From Oscillospiraceae bacterium (GTDB lineage: Bacteria; Bacillota; Clostridia; Oscillospirales; Ruminococcaceae): DNA of 8,227 nt. Below are positions 1 through 6,016 of this stretch, in pieces; the stretch's first letter is position 1, and each line of letters begins with the position of its first letter. The translations under genes and the position numbers were made by a program. The stretch is taken from positions 1-8,227 of the forward strand of contig JAIDPG010000173.1 in NCBI GenBank assembly GCA_029062865.1, written 5' to 3'. The notes below the pieces were generated by a model. The model did no database searches. It was not told the DNA's origin and worked only from the letters and a program-made list of their open reading frames with translations.

Positions 1-16
1 CGGGGAGAACCTTATG

Positions 17-44
17 ATTATATAACTTTAATTACCTCATTCAA
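17..44 (-). promoter_or_regulatory. Possible outward promoter at the end of the trp importer operon
   Basis: Reading the minus strand, TTGAAT (39-44) is followed by a 16-base spacer and TATAAT (17-22), which would start transcription near position 10 and leave the window to the left. The -35 overlaps the stop codon of the ATPase gene. The -35 hexamer is the same TTGAAT seen in the isomerase promoter at 7398-7403. No downstream gene is visible, so this rests on the hexamers only. Confidence 0.35.
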
Positions 45-801
45 TGCTTATCTCGTTGAATTTTCCGAGAATATCTTCAACTTTAAGCTGCTTCTTATCC
101 CAGCCCGCGATATCCATGACTGCGTTTCCGCTGTGCATCATAACGAGCCTTGTGCCGTATTCCACGGCGAAGCGGAGGTTGTGCGTTACCATAAGCGTTG
201 TGTATTTCTTCTCGCTGACTACTCGCTGAGTTATCTGCATCAGCGTTTCGGAGCTTTTCGGGTCGAGGGCGGCGGTGTGCTCGTCGAGAATAAGCAGATC
301 AATATCGCTCATCGTCGCGATCATCAGCGCGAGCGCCTGTCTCTGCCCGCCCGAAAGCGCCCCCGCGAGCGTTCCCATGCGGTTTTCGAGCCCCATATTG
401 CAGGTTTCCAAAAGCGTTTTGTAATAATCCTCGCGCCCTTTGTTCACCGCGCCGCGCAGGTCGTAGGGCATGTTTTTGTTGTCGGCGAGCGACAAATTCT
501 CCAAAATCGTGAGGTCTGCGCAGGTGCCCATTTTCGGATCCTGTAATACGCGTCCTATGCGCTTCGCGCGCTTGAACTCGGGCATTGTCGTAACGTCCGC
601 TCCGCCGAGAAGCACCGTGCCGCGGTCGGGACGCATCGTGCCGCAGATAAGGTTCAGAAGCGTTGTTTTGCCGCTGCCGTTCGAGCCGACTATCGCGACG
701 AACTCGCCGCTTTCCACGGACAGACTAAAATCCTCAAACAGGCGGTTTTCGTCAATCGTTCCCCGATTGAACACAAGGTCAATATTCTGTAATCTTACCA
801 T
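37..801 (-). CDS. trpZ: ABC importer ATPase subunit, predicted tryptophan uptake
   Basis: This 254-residue protein is the cytoplasmic ATPase that powers the importer encoded with it. All ABC nucleotide-binding motifs are present: Walker A GSNGSGKTT (39-47), Q-loop Gln87 in VLQDP, signature LSGGQ (149-153), Walker B LLILDE (169-174), D-loop AALD (177-180) and switch His207 in VTH. It is the third gene of the operon. Its ATG lies 8 bases past the permease stop region, and the G-rich ribosome binding site GGGGGAA abuts that stop, so translational coupling is likely. The solo ATPase followed by no second permease fits the TrpXYZ-type family (one lipoprotein, one permease, one ATPase). The importer role is sure; tryptophan as substrate is inferred from the T-box upstream. 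The only Trp residue is W234. Confidence 0.93.
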   Translation of the reverse strand: MVRLQNIDLVFNRGTIDENRLFEDFSLSVESGEFVAIVGSNGSGKTTLLNLICGTMRPDRGTVLLGGADVTTMPEFKRAKRIGRVLQDPKMGTCADLTILENLSLADNKNMPYDLRGAVNKGREDYYKTLLETCNMGLENRMGTLAGALSGGQRQALALMIATMSDIDLLILDEHTAALDPKSSETLMQITQRVVSEKKYTTLMVTHNLRFAVEYGTRLVMMHSGNAVMDIAGWDKKQLKVEDILGKFNEISIE

Positions 802-809
802 ATTTCCCC

Positions 810-1763
810 CTATTCAACAGACGATTTTTCTTCGCTTTTCGGCGATTTAACGAATTTAGCGAAGAATTTTGAAAAATGTCCTCCGCCGATAACCAAAGCC
901 AGCAGGAAAATCGCCGCCTTTATCGCGTTGTTGAGCTCCGTCGGCACGCCGAGCTTCAGCACTATCTGATACGACGCCTTGTAGATAAGGCTGCCGAGAA
1001 TCACCATTGTTGTGCCCTTCATAAACCGAGCGTGCTTGAACAGGCTCACGCCGATGATAACCGAAGCAAGCCCAAGAACGACCATTCCCACGCCCATATT
1101 CTGGTCGGCGCTTCCCTTGCTTTGCGCGATGACAGAACCCGCGAGCGCGGAAAAACCGTTGCCGAGCATCAGCCCCAAAATCTTGATCGTACCGGGGTTT
1201 TTGCCGAGCATTACGGTGTAGCGCTCGTTGTTTCCCGTCGCACGGAGAAGAAGTCCGCTTTTGGTTTTAAGGTACAAATCAAGAAGTATCTTGCAGACGA
1301 TGACGATTATAAGCGAGATAAACGTCGTCCGCAGCGCGAAGCCGCCGACGTTCTTCGGGATAACCGTAGCTAAGGAGCTGTTGAAGATAGAATCCTTCGT
1401 GAAGAACGACGCGATAGCCGCGCCGCCCGTGCCCGCTTTTATCAGTACGAAGTTTATCGAAAGCATCGCGGTGTACATTATAATTCCGCAAAGCAGCGGG
1501 ATTATCCCGAGCTTTACGTTCATAATCCCCGTGAACATTCCCGCCAGCATTCCCGCCGCGAACGCGATAAGCAGGCATAACCAGGGGTTCACGCCGTGAA
1601 GTATCAGCACGCCCGTAAGCACCGCCCCCAGCGGGAACGTGCCGTCAACGGACAAATCGGGGAAGTCCAGAATACTGTACGTGATGTACATTCCCATTGC
1701 AAGCAGAGCGTACATCAAGCCCTCTTCAAAAATCCCTATCACGGTGTTAATGAAAATATCCAT
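810..1763 (-). CDS. trpY: ABC importer permease subunit, predicted tryptophan uptake
   Basis: This 317-residue integral membrane protein should form the channel, as a homodimer, for the substrate delivered by the lipoprotein encoded just upstream. It belongs to the branched-chain amino acid/ribose type permease superfamily (BPD_transp_2), in the subgroup paired with TrpX-like binding proteins. The N-terminal stretch YSILDFPDLSVDGTFPLGA (29-47) is a hallmark of that subgroup. Many hydrophobic segments alternate with short loops, and the C-terminus ends in a charged Lys/Glu/Ser tail. The ATG follows AAGGAAG at 5 to 6 bases. It lies 71 bases after the trpX stop, and that gap holds a strong hairpin (1799-1823). 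W61 in NPWLC is the only Trp. The substrate is inferred from the UGG-specifier T-box; related systems can carry other small molecules. Confidence 0.9.
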   Translation of the reverse strand: MDIFINTVIGIFEEGLMYALLAMGMYITYSILDFPDLSVDGTFPLGAVLTGVLILHGVNPWLCLLIAFAAGMLAGMFTGIMNVKLGIIPLLCGIIMYTAMLSINFVLIKAGTGGAAIASFFTKDSIFNSSLATVIPKNVGGFALRTTFISLIIVIVCKILLDLYLKTKSGLLLRATGNNERYTVMLGKNPGTIKILGLMLGNGFSALAGSVIAQSKGSADQNMGVGMVVLGLASVIIGVSLFKHARFMKGTTMVILGSLIYKASYQIVLKLGVPTELNNAIKAAIFLLALVIGGGHFSKFFAKFVKSPKSEEKSSVE

Positions 1764-1798
1764 TCGGACTTCCTTTCATATCGTCGTGGTTTTTTCGT

Positions 1799-1823
1799 TT
1801 CACCCCGCCTCCGGCGGGGTGAA
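1799..1823 (-). other. Intercistronic stem-loop between trpX and trpY
   Basis: TTCACCCCGCC, a TCC triloop and GGCGGGGTGAA form an uninterrupted 11-bp stem in the 71-base gap between trpX and trpY. No T-run follows on either strand, so it is not a normal intrinsic terminator. Hairpins placed after the binding-protein gene are known in other ABC operons to protect the upstream mRNA from 3' exonucleases and raise binding protein over permease; that role here is inferred. The 14 bases CCCCGCCTCCGGCG recur in the leader at 2878-2891. Confidence 0.7.
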
Positions 1824-1834
1824 GCAAACGAGTG

Positions 1835-2836
1835 TCAATCTTTGTTTGTTGTAACCTTTTCGGCATTTGCGTATGCCTCGGGCACGGTGATATTGAATTT
1901 CTCAAGCACCTCGGTGTTTACTACGGGAGTGCTGTCGGAGATTATCATAACGCCCATATCGGAGCACTTCTTGCCGCCCAGTACGTCAACGCCCATTGCG
2001 GCGGTCTTTTTGCCGAGCTCAACGTAATCTATCGACATCGAAGCGATGCAGCCGTTCTTTACCTGCTCGACCTCGGAGCCGTAAACGGGAACTCCCGCGG
2101 CGTTTGCCTTTTCAAGAAGGACGCGGAGGTTGTTTACGACGTTGTTGTCGGTGAAGTTGTTGATGCAGTCTACCTTAGAAGCAAGGTCTGTCGCCGCCTG
2201 CGGGATATCCGCCGCGCCCGAAACGCTCTGGTCAACTACCTCGATGTTCTTCTTGGAGCAGACTTCTCTGAACGTCTTGAGGTGAGAAACGGAATTCGCC
2301 TCGGTGTTTGTGTACAAAACGCCGATCTTCTTCACGTCGGGCTGGAGCGCGGTGATGAGCTCAAGCTGCGCGTCGAAATTGAGAACGTCCGACGTGCCGA
2401 CGCAGGTTTCAAGTCCCTTATCCATAGTCTCGGTGAGACCCGCGGCAACGGGGTCGGAAACAGAGCAGAAAATTACGGGAATGTTGCTGTCCTTAGCCGC
2501 GGCATACGCTGAAACAGCGGCGGGAGTAGCGATAGCGAAAATCATATCGTACTTGCCGGCAACCATATTCTTCGCGAGCTGATCCGCCGTCTCGGTGCTG
2601 CCCTGCGAGTTCTGGAGGTCGATCGTGATTTTGTCGCCGAACGAGCTTGCCTCCAAGCCCTCTTTAATTCCCTGATAGCAGTTGTCAAGCGACGGATGCG
2701 GCGCGTACTGGATAATGCCGATCTTCAGCTCGCCGGATTTCTTCGAGCCGGCGTTGTCCGAACAACCCGTCATTCCCGTGAGCCCAACGGCAAGCGCGAG
2801 CAAGCCGCCGAAAATTTTTGTAAGTGTCTTTTTCAT
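1835..2836 (-). CDS. trpX: ABC substrate-binding lipoprotein, predicted tryptophan binding
   Basis: This 333-residue protein is the extracellular solute-binding lipoprotein of the importer, of the ABC_sub_bind type (TrpX-like). A lysine-rich start and hydrophobic core (residues 1-20) lead to MTGC with Cys25 as the probable lipid anchor, followed by a Ser/Lys-rich linker. The mature part starts LKIGIIQYAPHPSLD, typical of this family, and later shows IFAIATPAA, PVIFCSVSDPVAAGL, KIGVLYTNTEANS and PVYGSE. I chose the ATG at 2834-2836 because AAGGAG lies 8 bases upstream and the signal peptide starts there; a longer in-frame reading to 2995 runs through the T-box RNA and is not real. There is no Trp residue in the protein, which suits expression during Trp shortage. 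The promoter and T-box lie directly upstream. The family could also bind other ligands, so Trp comes from the regulatory RNA. Confidence 0.92.
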   Translation of the reverse strand: MKKTLTKIFGGLLALAVGLTGMTGCSDNAGSKKSGELKIGIIQYAPHPSLDNCYQGIKEGLEASSFGDKITIDLQNSQGSTETADQLAKNMVAGKYDMIFAIATPAAVSAYAAAKDSNIPVIFCSVSDPVAAGLTETMDKGLETCVGTSDVLNFDAQLELITALQPDVKKIGVLYTNTEANSVSHLKTFREVCSKKNIEVVDQSVSGAADIPQAATDLASKVDCINNFTDNNVVNNLRVLLEKANAAGVPVYGSEVEQVKNGCIASMSIDYVELGKKTAAMGVDVLGGKKCSDMGVMIISDSTPVVNTEVLEKFNITVPEAYANAEKVTTNKD

Positions 2837-2870
2837 AGTTGTTTCTCCTTTTCCAAACGTTGATTTATTG

Positions 2871-2901
2871 GCGCTCTCCCCGCCTCCGGCGATGAAAGCG
2901 C
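2871..2901 (-). other. Stem-loop between T-box terminator and trpX start
   Basis: On the trpX transcript GCGCTTTC (2901-2894) pairs with GAGAGCGC (2878-2871) in 8 bp with one G-U. An inner CGCC/GGCG stem with a GGA loop is stacked inside. It lies downstream of the T-box terminator and 20 bases before the ribosome binding site, so it would exist only on read-through mRNA. No U-run follows. It may protect the 5' end or tune translation; this is inference. Its core repeats the sequence of the hairpin after trpX. Confidence 0.55.
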
Positions 2902-2923
2902 ACATCAGTTGTCTTTCCGGGAC

Positions 2924-2953
2924 AAAAAAATTGCCCCAATCTAAATGGGACAA
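2924..2953 (-). terminator. T-box regulated intrinsic terminator
   Basis: On the minus strand UUGUCCC (2953-2947) pairs with GGGGCAA (2937-2931), giving a 7-bp stem with one G-U and a 9-base loop, followed by seven U (2930-2924). The 5' arm overlaps the 3' half of the T-box antiterminator (2955-2946), so the two folds exclude each other, as in canonical T-box switches. Confidence 0.88.
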
Positions 2954-3175
2954 GACTTCTCCTGCGGTACCACCCAAATTCGCCCTTGTAATCACAAAGG
3001 TACACTCAAAACGCTTAACGCGCGCAAACGTCTCACCTACTTTTCCGCATTTAAAAGCGGTGTTCGGCTCGCCCTCTCAAGTCCATTCGCAAAAGCGTAC
3101 CTGCCGCGCTCGCACCGTCGGCGGCTCTCTGAAAGGCATTGGCTGTTGTTACTTCTCTTGATCGTCGGTTTCCAA
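2924..3175 (-). promoter_or_regulatory. T-box leader with tryptophan (UGG) specifier
   Basis: This 5' leader senses uncharged tRNA and permits transcription of the importer. Stem I: UCAAG (3161-3157) pairs with CUUGA (3081-3077) directly below the specifier loop, whose 5' side is AGAAGUAA and whose 3' side is GAAUGGA; the codon UGG is at 3085-3083. Higher up are AGAGAG and the distal GCCGC/GCGGC loop. A separate CCGC/GCGG hairpin lies at 3060-3045. The T-box core GGGUGGUACCGC is at 2975-2964. Antiterminator: UGGG (2976-2973) with CCCA (2949-2946), a seven-base bulge UGGUACC (2972-2966), then GCAGGA (2965-2960) with UCUUGU (2955-2950). The bulge UGGU would pair with the tRNA ACCA or, by G-U wobble, GCCA end. 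T-boxes with Trp specifiers ahead of trpXYZ importers are known in Firmicutes. Shifted codons (AUG, GGA) are less likely because of the usual loop geometry. Confidence 0.93.
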
Positions 3176-3181
3176 TTTTAT

Positions 3182-3210
3182 ATTATATCACGGTTTTTGG
3201 GATTTGTCAA
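3182..3210 (-). promoter_or_regulatory. Consensus vegetative promoter of the trpXYZ operon
   Basis: The minus strand shows TTGACA (3210-3205), a 17-base spacer, and TATAAT (3187-3182): both hexamers are perfect sigma-A consensus. The predicted start is near 3175, just before the T-box RNA. Such a strong promoter fits a gene controlled by attenuation rather than by initiation. Confidence 0.9.
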
Positions 3211-3290
3211 GGGGTTTTTTAGAATTGTTTTGAGTTCCGTGAATTATCGGTGTGTTCCGGAATTTTACAACGCAGGCGGGCGGAAAAGTG

Positions 3291-3319
3291 TTGACAAATT
3301 CCGATGAACGTGATATAAT
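3291..3319 (+). promoter_or_regulatory. Consensus vegetative promoter of the orphan unit
   Basis: TTGACA (3291-3296), a 17-base spacer and TATAAT (3314-3319) again match the sigma-A consensus perfectly, pointing right. The predicted start is near 3326. It diverges from the trpX promoter 80 bases away and agrees with it at 24 of 30 aligned positions, including TTGACAAAT and GTGATATAAT. Confidence 0.88.
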
Positions 3320-3338
3320 GAGGATGTGAAGTGAACAA

Positions 3339-3446
3339 ATGAACGACAAGAGGATTTCCAATGTTTACACTGGCATAAGAAATGAAATACCACTTACTCC
3401 ATCTGAAAAGGAATTTGTAACAAAATATTTAACTGCGAACGAATAA
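3339..3446 (+). CDS. Possible 35-residue small protein or leader peptide
   Basis: An ATG about 13 bases after the predicted transcription start opens 35 codons ending in TAA. The peptide begins MNDKRISNVYTGIRNE and continues with PLTPSEKEFVTKYL; it is charged, has no membrane segment and no Cys. I do not recognise it. The ribosome binding site is weak: only GAGGATG and GTGAAG lie upstream, and their spacing is poor. Supporting points are its place directly behind a perfect promoter, a protein-like mix of residues, and its position as first ORF ahead of the 87-residue gene. It could be a regulatory leader peptide, a real microprotein, the remnant of a longer gene, or chance. The region is visibly richer in A+T than the flanking operons. 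Confidence 0.4.
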   Translation: MNDKRISNVYTGIRNEIPLTPSEKEFVTKYLTANE

Positions 3447-3537
3447 CACTTCTTATGGACGCGTGTTCAAGGCTTGGCAGAGGTAGACGGTTAAAAGATG
3501 TAAGGTCTTCGTCGCATATTGACGAGAGGTGATTTTT

Positions 3538-3801
3538 ATGGTAAAAGGTTTTGTATTTCGTTTCAAAACAGGATATTTGGCACTATGTTCCTGCGGCGAA
3601 TGGGATAAAATGGATAGAGGAGCTGTGGAAGCCGCCGTATCGCGCTATAAGCGTATAAATTTTAAAGACTTTTCCGCAGACATTGTTGGACTTAGTGTTA
3701 CAAGGTCTTGTTTTTCAGGCGGTCACGATGTGGGGTTTGAAATAAAAAGTGATGTTTTGTTAAATCCTTTTGACGAACCGCAGGAAGTAACATTTGAGTA
3801 G
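3538..3801 (+). CDS. Hypothetical 87-residue protein of unknown function
   Basis: I do not recognise this protein. It starts MVKGFVFRFKTGYLALCSCG, has Cys17-x-Cys19 followed by GEWDKMD, and a further Cys in TRSCFSGGHD; the end is acidic (DEPQEVTFE). There is no signal peptide or clear transmembrane helix; the pattern of alternating hydrophobic and polar residues suggests a small soluble mixed alpha/beta fold. The ATG at 3538 is preferred over an in-frame GTG at 3529, because GAGGTGA (3526-3532) is a good ribosome binding site for the ATG and contains that GTG. A weak 6-bp hairpin (3508-3526) sits just before it. The gene has its own promoter (3291) and terminator (3888), and its A+T-rich codons contrast with trpXYZ and feoAB, which suggests separate acquisition. 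Confidence 0.72.
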   Translation: MVKGFVFRFKTGYLALCSCGEWDKMDRGAVEAAVSRYKRINFKDFSADIVGLSVTRSCFSGGHDVGFEIKSDVLLNPFDEPQEVTFE

Positions 3802-3887
3802 ATAAAAGCAATTGCGGTACGAAATTTGAGGATTATGTTCTCAACAAAAAGCAATGATTTTAATTGAATAGCTTATTCAGAGCCTTT

Positions 3888-3934
3888 GAGCCAACATTCC
3901 TATGGAATTTCCATAGTAGAGTTGGCTCTTTTTT
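3888..3934 (+). terminator. Intrinsic terminator of the orphan unit
   Basis: GAGCCAAC (3888-3895) pairs with GTTGGCTC (3921-3928) and is followed by TTTTTT (3929-3934). Inside is a second stem, CTATGGA (3900-3906) with TCCATAG (3910-3916), separated by a 4x4 internal loop. It acts rightwards; the reverse strand lacks a T-run, so it is not a clear terminator for feoB, which ends at 3944 on the opposite strand. Confidence 0.87.
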
Positions 3935-3943
3935 ATCACATAA

Positions 3944-6004
3944 TCAACAAAACAGCCTCGCCAGATTCGCGACAACGGCGCAAATCAAAACTCCGCAAAC
4001 CGTCGGGATAACAAACGCCAGCACCGCCCATTTCCAGCCGCCCGCCTCCTTTTTGATCGTGAGAAGCGATGTCGAACACGGAAAGTGCATCAGCGTGAAG
4101 ATTATCACGCATAACGCCGTTATCCCAGTCCAGCCGTTCGCGGTGAAGAGCTCGCGCATCTGCGCGGGAGCCAGCTCGGACAGGCTGCCGAGCTCCATGT
4201 ACGCCATTACGCAAAGCGGGATTACGATTTCGTTCGCGGGGATACCGAGCAGAAACGCCGCAAGGATAACGCCATCCATGCCGATAAACTTCCCGAACGG
4301 ATCCAAAAACGCCGTGATGTGCCCGAGCAGCGTCGCGTTGCCGACCGTAACATTCGCGAGGATCCAGATAACAGCGCCCGCAGGAGCTGCGACCGCTGCC
4401 GCTCGTCCGAGCACGAAAATTGTTCTGTCAAGGAGCGACCGCGCGAGGATCTTCCCTATCTGCGGTCTGCGAAACGGCGGGAGCTCCAGCGTAAAGGACG
4501 ACGGCTCGCCCTTCAAGACCGTTGCCGAGAGTAGCTTTGACATCGCGAACGTCATAAAGATCCCGAGCAGGATAACAAGCGTCAGTGCGAGCGCAGATAA
4601 AAAACTCCCGGCGACGCCGCCCGCGCTCACGAAAAACAGCGCGATTATCGTTATTATCATCGGGAAGCGCCCGTTGCACGGCACGAAAACGTTGGTGAGC
4701 ATCGCGATGAGCCGCTCGCGGCGGCTGTCGATTATGCGGCAGCCGACAATTCCCGCGGCGTTGCAGCCGAAGCCCATGCACATCGTCAGCGCCTGTTTCC
4801 CGCACGCCCTGCACTTGCAGAACGGCTTATCGAGGTTGTACGCGACGCGCGGGAGATAGCCGAGGTCCTCCAATAACGTGAACAGCGGGAAGAAAATCGC
4901 CATCGGCGGGAGCATTACGGACACTACCCACGCGAGCACGCGATACGCGCCGTCGATCAGAATTCCCGAAAGCCACGCGGGCGCGGAAAGGCGCTCCATA
5001 AGCCCGCGGAGCAGATCTCCAAGCCCGAAAAGCCACGTCCCGAGCCACTCCGACGGATAATTCGCGCCGACTATCGTCAGCCAGAATATGCCAAGCAGCA
5101 TCAAAATCATGATAGGATAGCCGAAAATTCTGCTCGTCAGCACCTTATCCGCTTTGGAAACGCGCCGCTCCGCCCGCTTTACGGCGGAAGCGCAGATCTC
5201 CTCGGCGGTTTGCAGAATACACGACACAACGCGGTCCTTGAGAATATCCGGCGTTATTCCGCTGCTTTGAAGAAGCCCGCGGGCGCGTTCAACGGCAGCG
5301 TTCAGCGCTTCTTGTTCGGCGGAGCTGCCCGTTTTGAATTTGTCAAGCTCGGCAATTAACGATTCGTCGTCGTCTATTAAGGCGAGAGCCGTCCGCCGCG
5401 CAGGAATCCTGCAGGAAAAGCTGCGCTCCGCAAGCGGCTCTACAAGCGAGATCGCATCCTCGATAGGCTTTGTGTAGCGGAGTTGTTTGGGATTTGTCTT
5501 GATCTCTTCAGCGCAGAGCGCGTCAAGGCGCTCTGTTAAGCGCTTCAGCGTCTTTTTGTCGTGGGCGTTCGTTCCGACAACGGGAACTCCGAGGCTCTTT
5601 TCAAGCGCCCTAAGATCTATTTCAACGCCCTTTCGCTTCGCCTCGTCCAACAAATTCACGCAGACAAGCGTTTTAGGGCAGATTTCCATAACCTGCAAAG
5701 CGAGATTAAGACCGCGCTCAAGACAAGTCGCGTCGCAGACGACTACGACCGCGTCGTGCTCCGAAAAGCACAGGAAATTCCGCGCGGCTTCCTCCTCTGC
5801 GGAGTGCGCCAGCAGCGAGTAGGTTCCGGGAAGGTCAATCACGGTATAGGAAAACTGCGCGGTTCTGAACGCGCCGTCGGCGGTCGCGACGGTTTTTCCC
5901 GCCCAGTTTCCCGTGTGCTGATGAAGCCCCGTAAGCGCGTTGAACACCGTGCTTTTCCCGACGTTCGGGTTGCCGGCGAGGGCTACTGTCATCGAAAGTC
6001 CCAC
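3944..6004 (-). CDS. feoB: Ferrous iron transporter FeoB
   Basis: This 686-residue membrane protein imports Fe2+ across the cytoplasmic membrane. Its N-terminal G domain shows G1 GNPNVGKS (11-18), a switch I Thr near 38, G3 DLPG (57-60) and G4 NLLD (117-120). A helical regulatory domain spans about 170-280, and KADKVLTSRIFGYPI (284-298) opens the transmembrane part with its Gate regions. Residues 396-443 carry seven Cys, including CKCRACGK, MGFGCNAAG and PCNGRFP, a pattern I associate with clostridial FeoB proteins. The start is GTG at 6004: AAGGAGG lies 7 bases upstream, whereas the ATG four codons later would be 19 bases away. feoA ends 12 bases upstream and its stop overlaps the ribosome binding site, so the two are coupled. 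No feoC follows. Length is within the usual range for the compact form of the family. Confidence 0.96.
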   Translation of the reverse strand: MGLSMTVALAGNPNVGKSTVFNALTGLHQHTGNWAGKTVATADGAFRTAQFSYTVIDLPGTYSLLAHSAEEEAARNFLCFSEHDAVVVVCDATCLERGLNLALQVMEICPKTLVCVNLLDEAKRKGVEIDLRALEKSLGVPVVGTNAHDKKTLKRLTERLDALCAEEIKTNPKQLRYTKPIEDAISLVEPLAERSFSCRIPARRTALALIDDDESLIAELDKFKTGSSAEQEALNAAVERARGLLQSSGITPDILKDRVVSCILQTAEEICASAVKRAERRVSKADKVLTSRIFGYPIMILMLLGIFWLTIVGANYPSEWLGTWLFGLGDLLRGLMERLSAPAWLSGILIDGAYRVLAWVVSVMLPPMAIFFPLFTLLEDLGYLPRVAYNLDKPFCKCRACGKQALTMCMGFGCNAAGIVGCRIIDSRRERLIAMLTNVFVPCNGRFPMIITIIALFFVSAGGVAGSFLSALALTLVILLGIFMTFAMSKLLSATVLKGEPSSFTLELPPFRRPQIGKILARSLLDRTIFVLGRAAAVAAPAGAVIWILANVTVGNATLLGHITAFLDPFGKFIGMDGVILAAFLLGIPANEIVIPLCVMAYMELGSLSELAPAQMRELFTANGWTGITALCVIIFTLMHFPCSTSLLTIKKEAGGWKWAVLAFVIPTVCGVLICAVVANLARLFC

Positions 6005-6016
6005 GTCAGCGCCTCC

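Noticed and set aside
1799..1823. Hairpin read as an intrinsic terminator of trpX
   Set aside because: No T-run follows on either strand and the operon genes downstream need transcription.
133..2512. Several open frames on the plus strand across the importer operon
   Set aside because: All are antisense to clear genes, overlap one another and show no recognisable protein features.
2837..2995. In-frame N-terminal extension of the trpX reading frame
   Set aside because: It runs across the T-box core and terminator, and the signal peptide with a good ribosome binding site begins at 2836.
3529..3537. GTG start three codons upstream of the 87-residue gene
   Set aside because: That GTG is part of the GAGGTGA ribosome binding site used by the ATG at 3538.
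3888..3934. Terminator shared with feoB on the minus strand
   Set aside because: On that strand the hairpin is preceded by A residues and followed by AAAGGCTC, with no U-run, so termination of feoB there is not supported.
3864..4859. 331-codon open frame on the plus strand
   Set aside because: It lies antisense to the well-supported feoB, has no ribosome binding site, and its residues look like complement-strand translation of a GC-rich gene.
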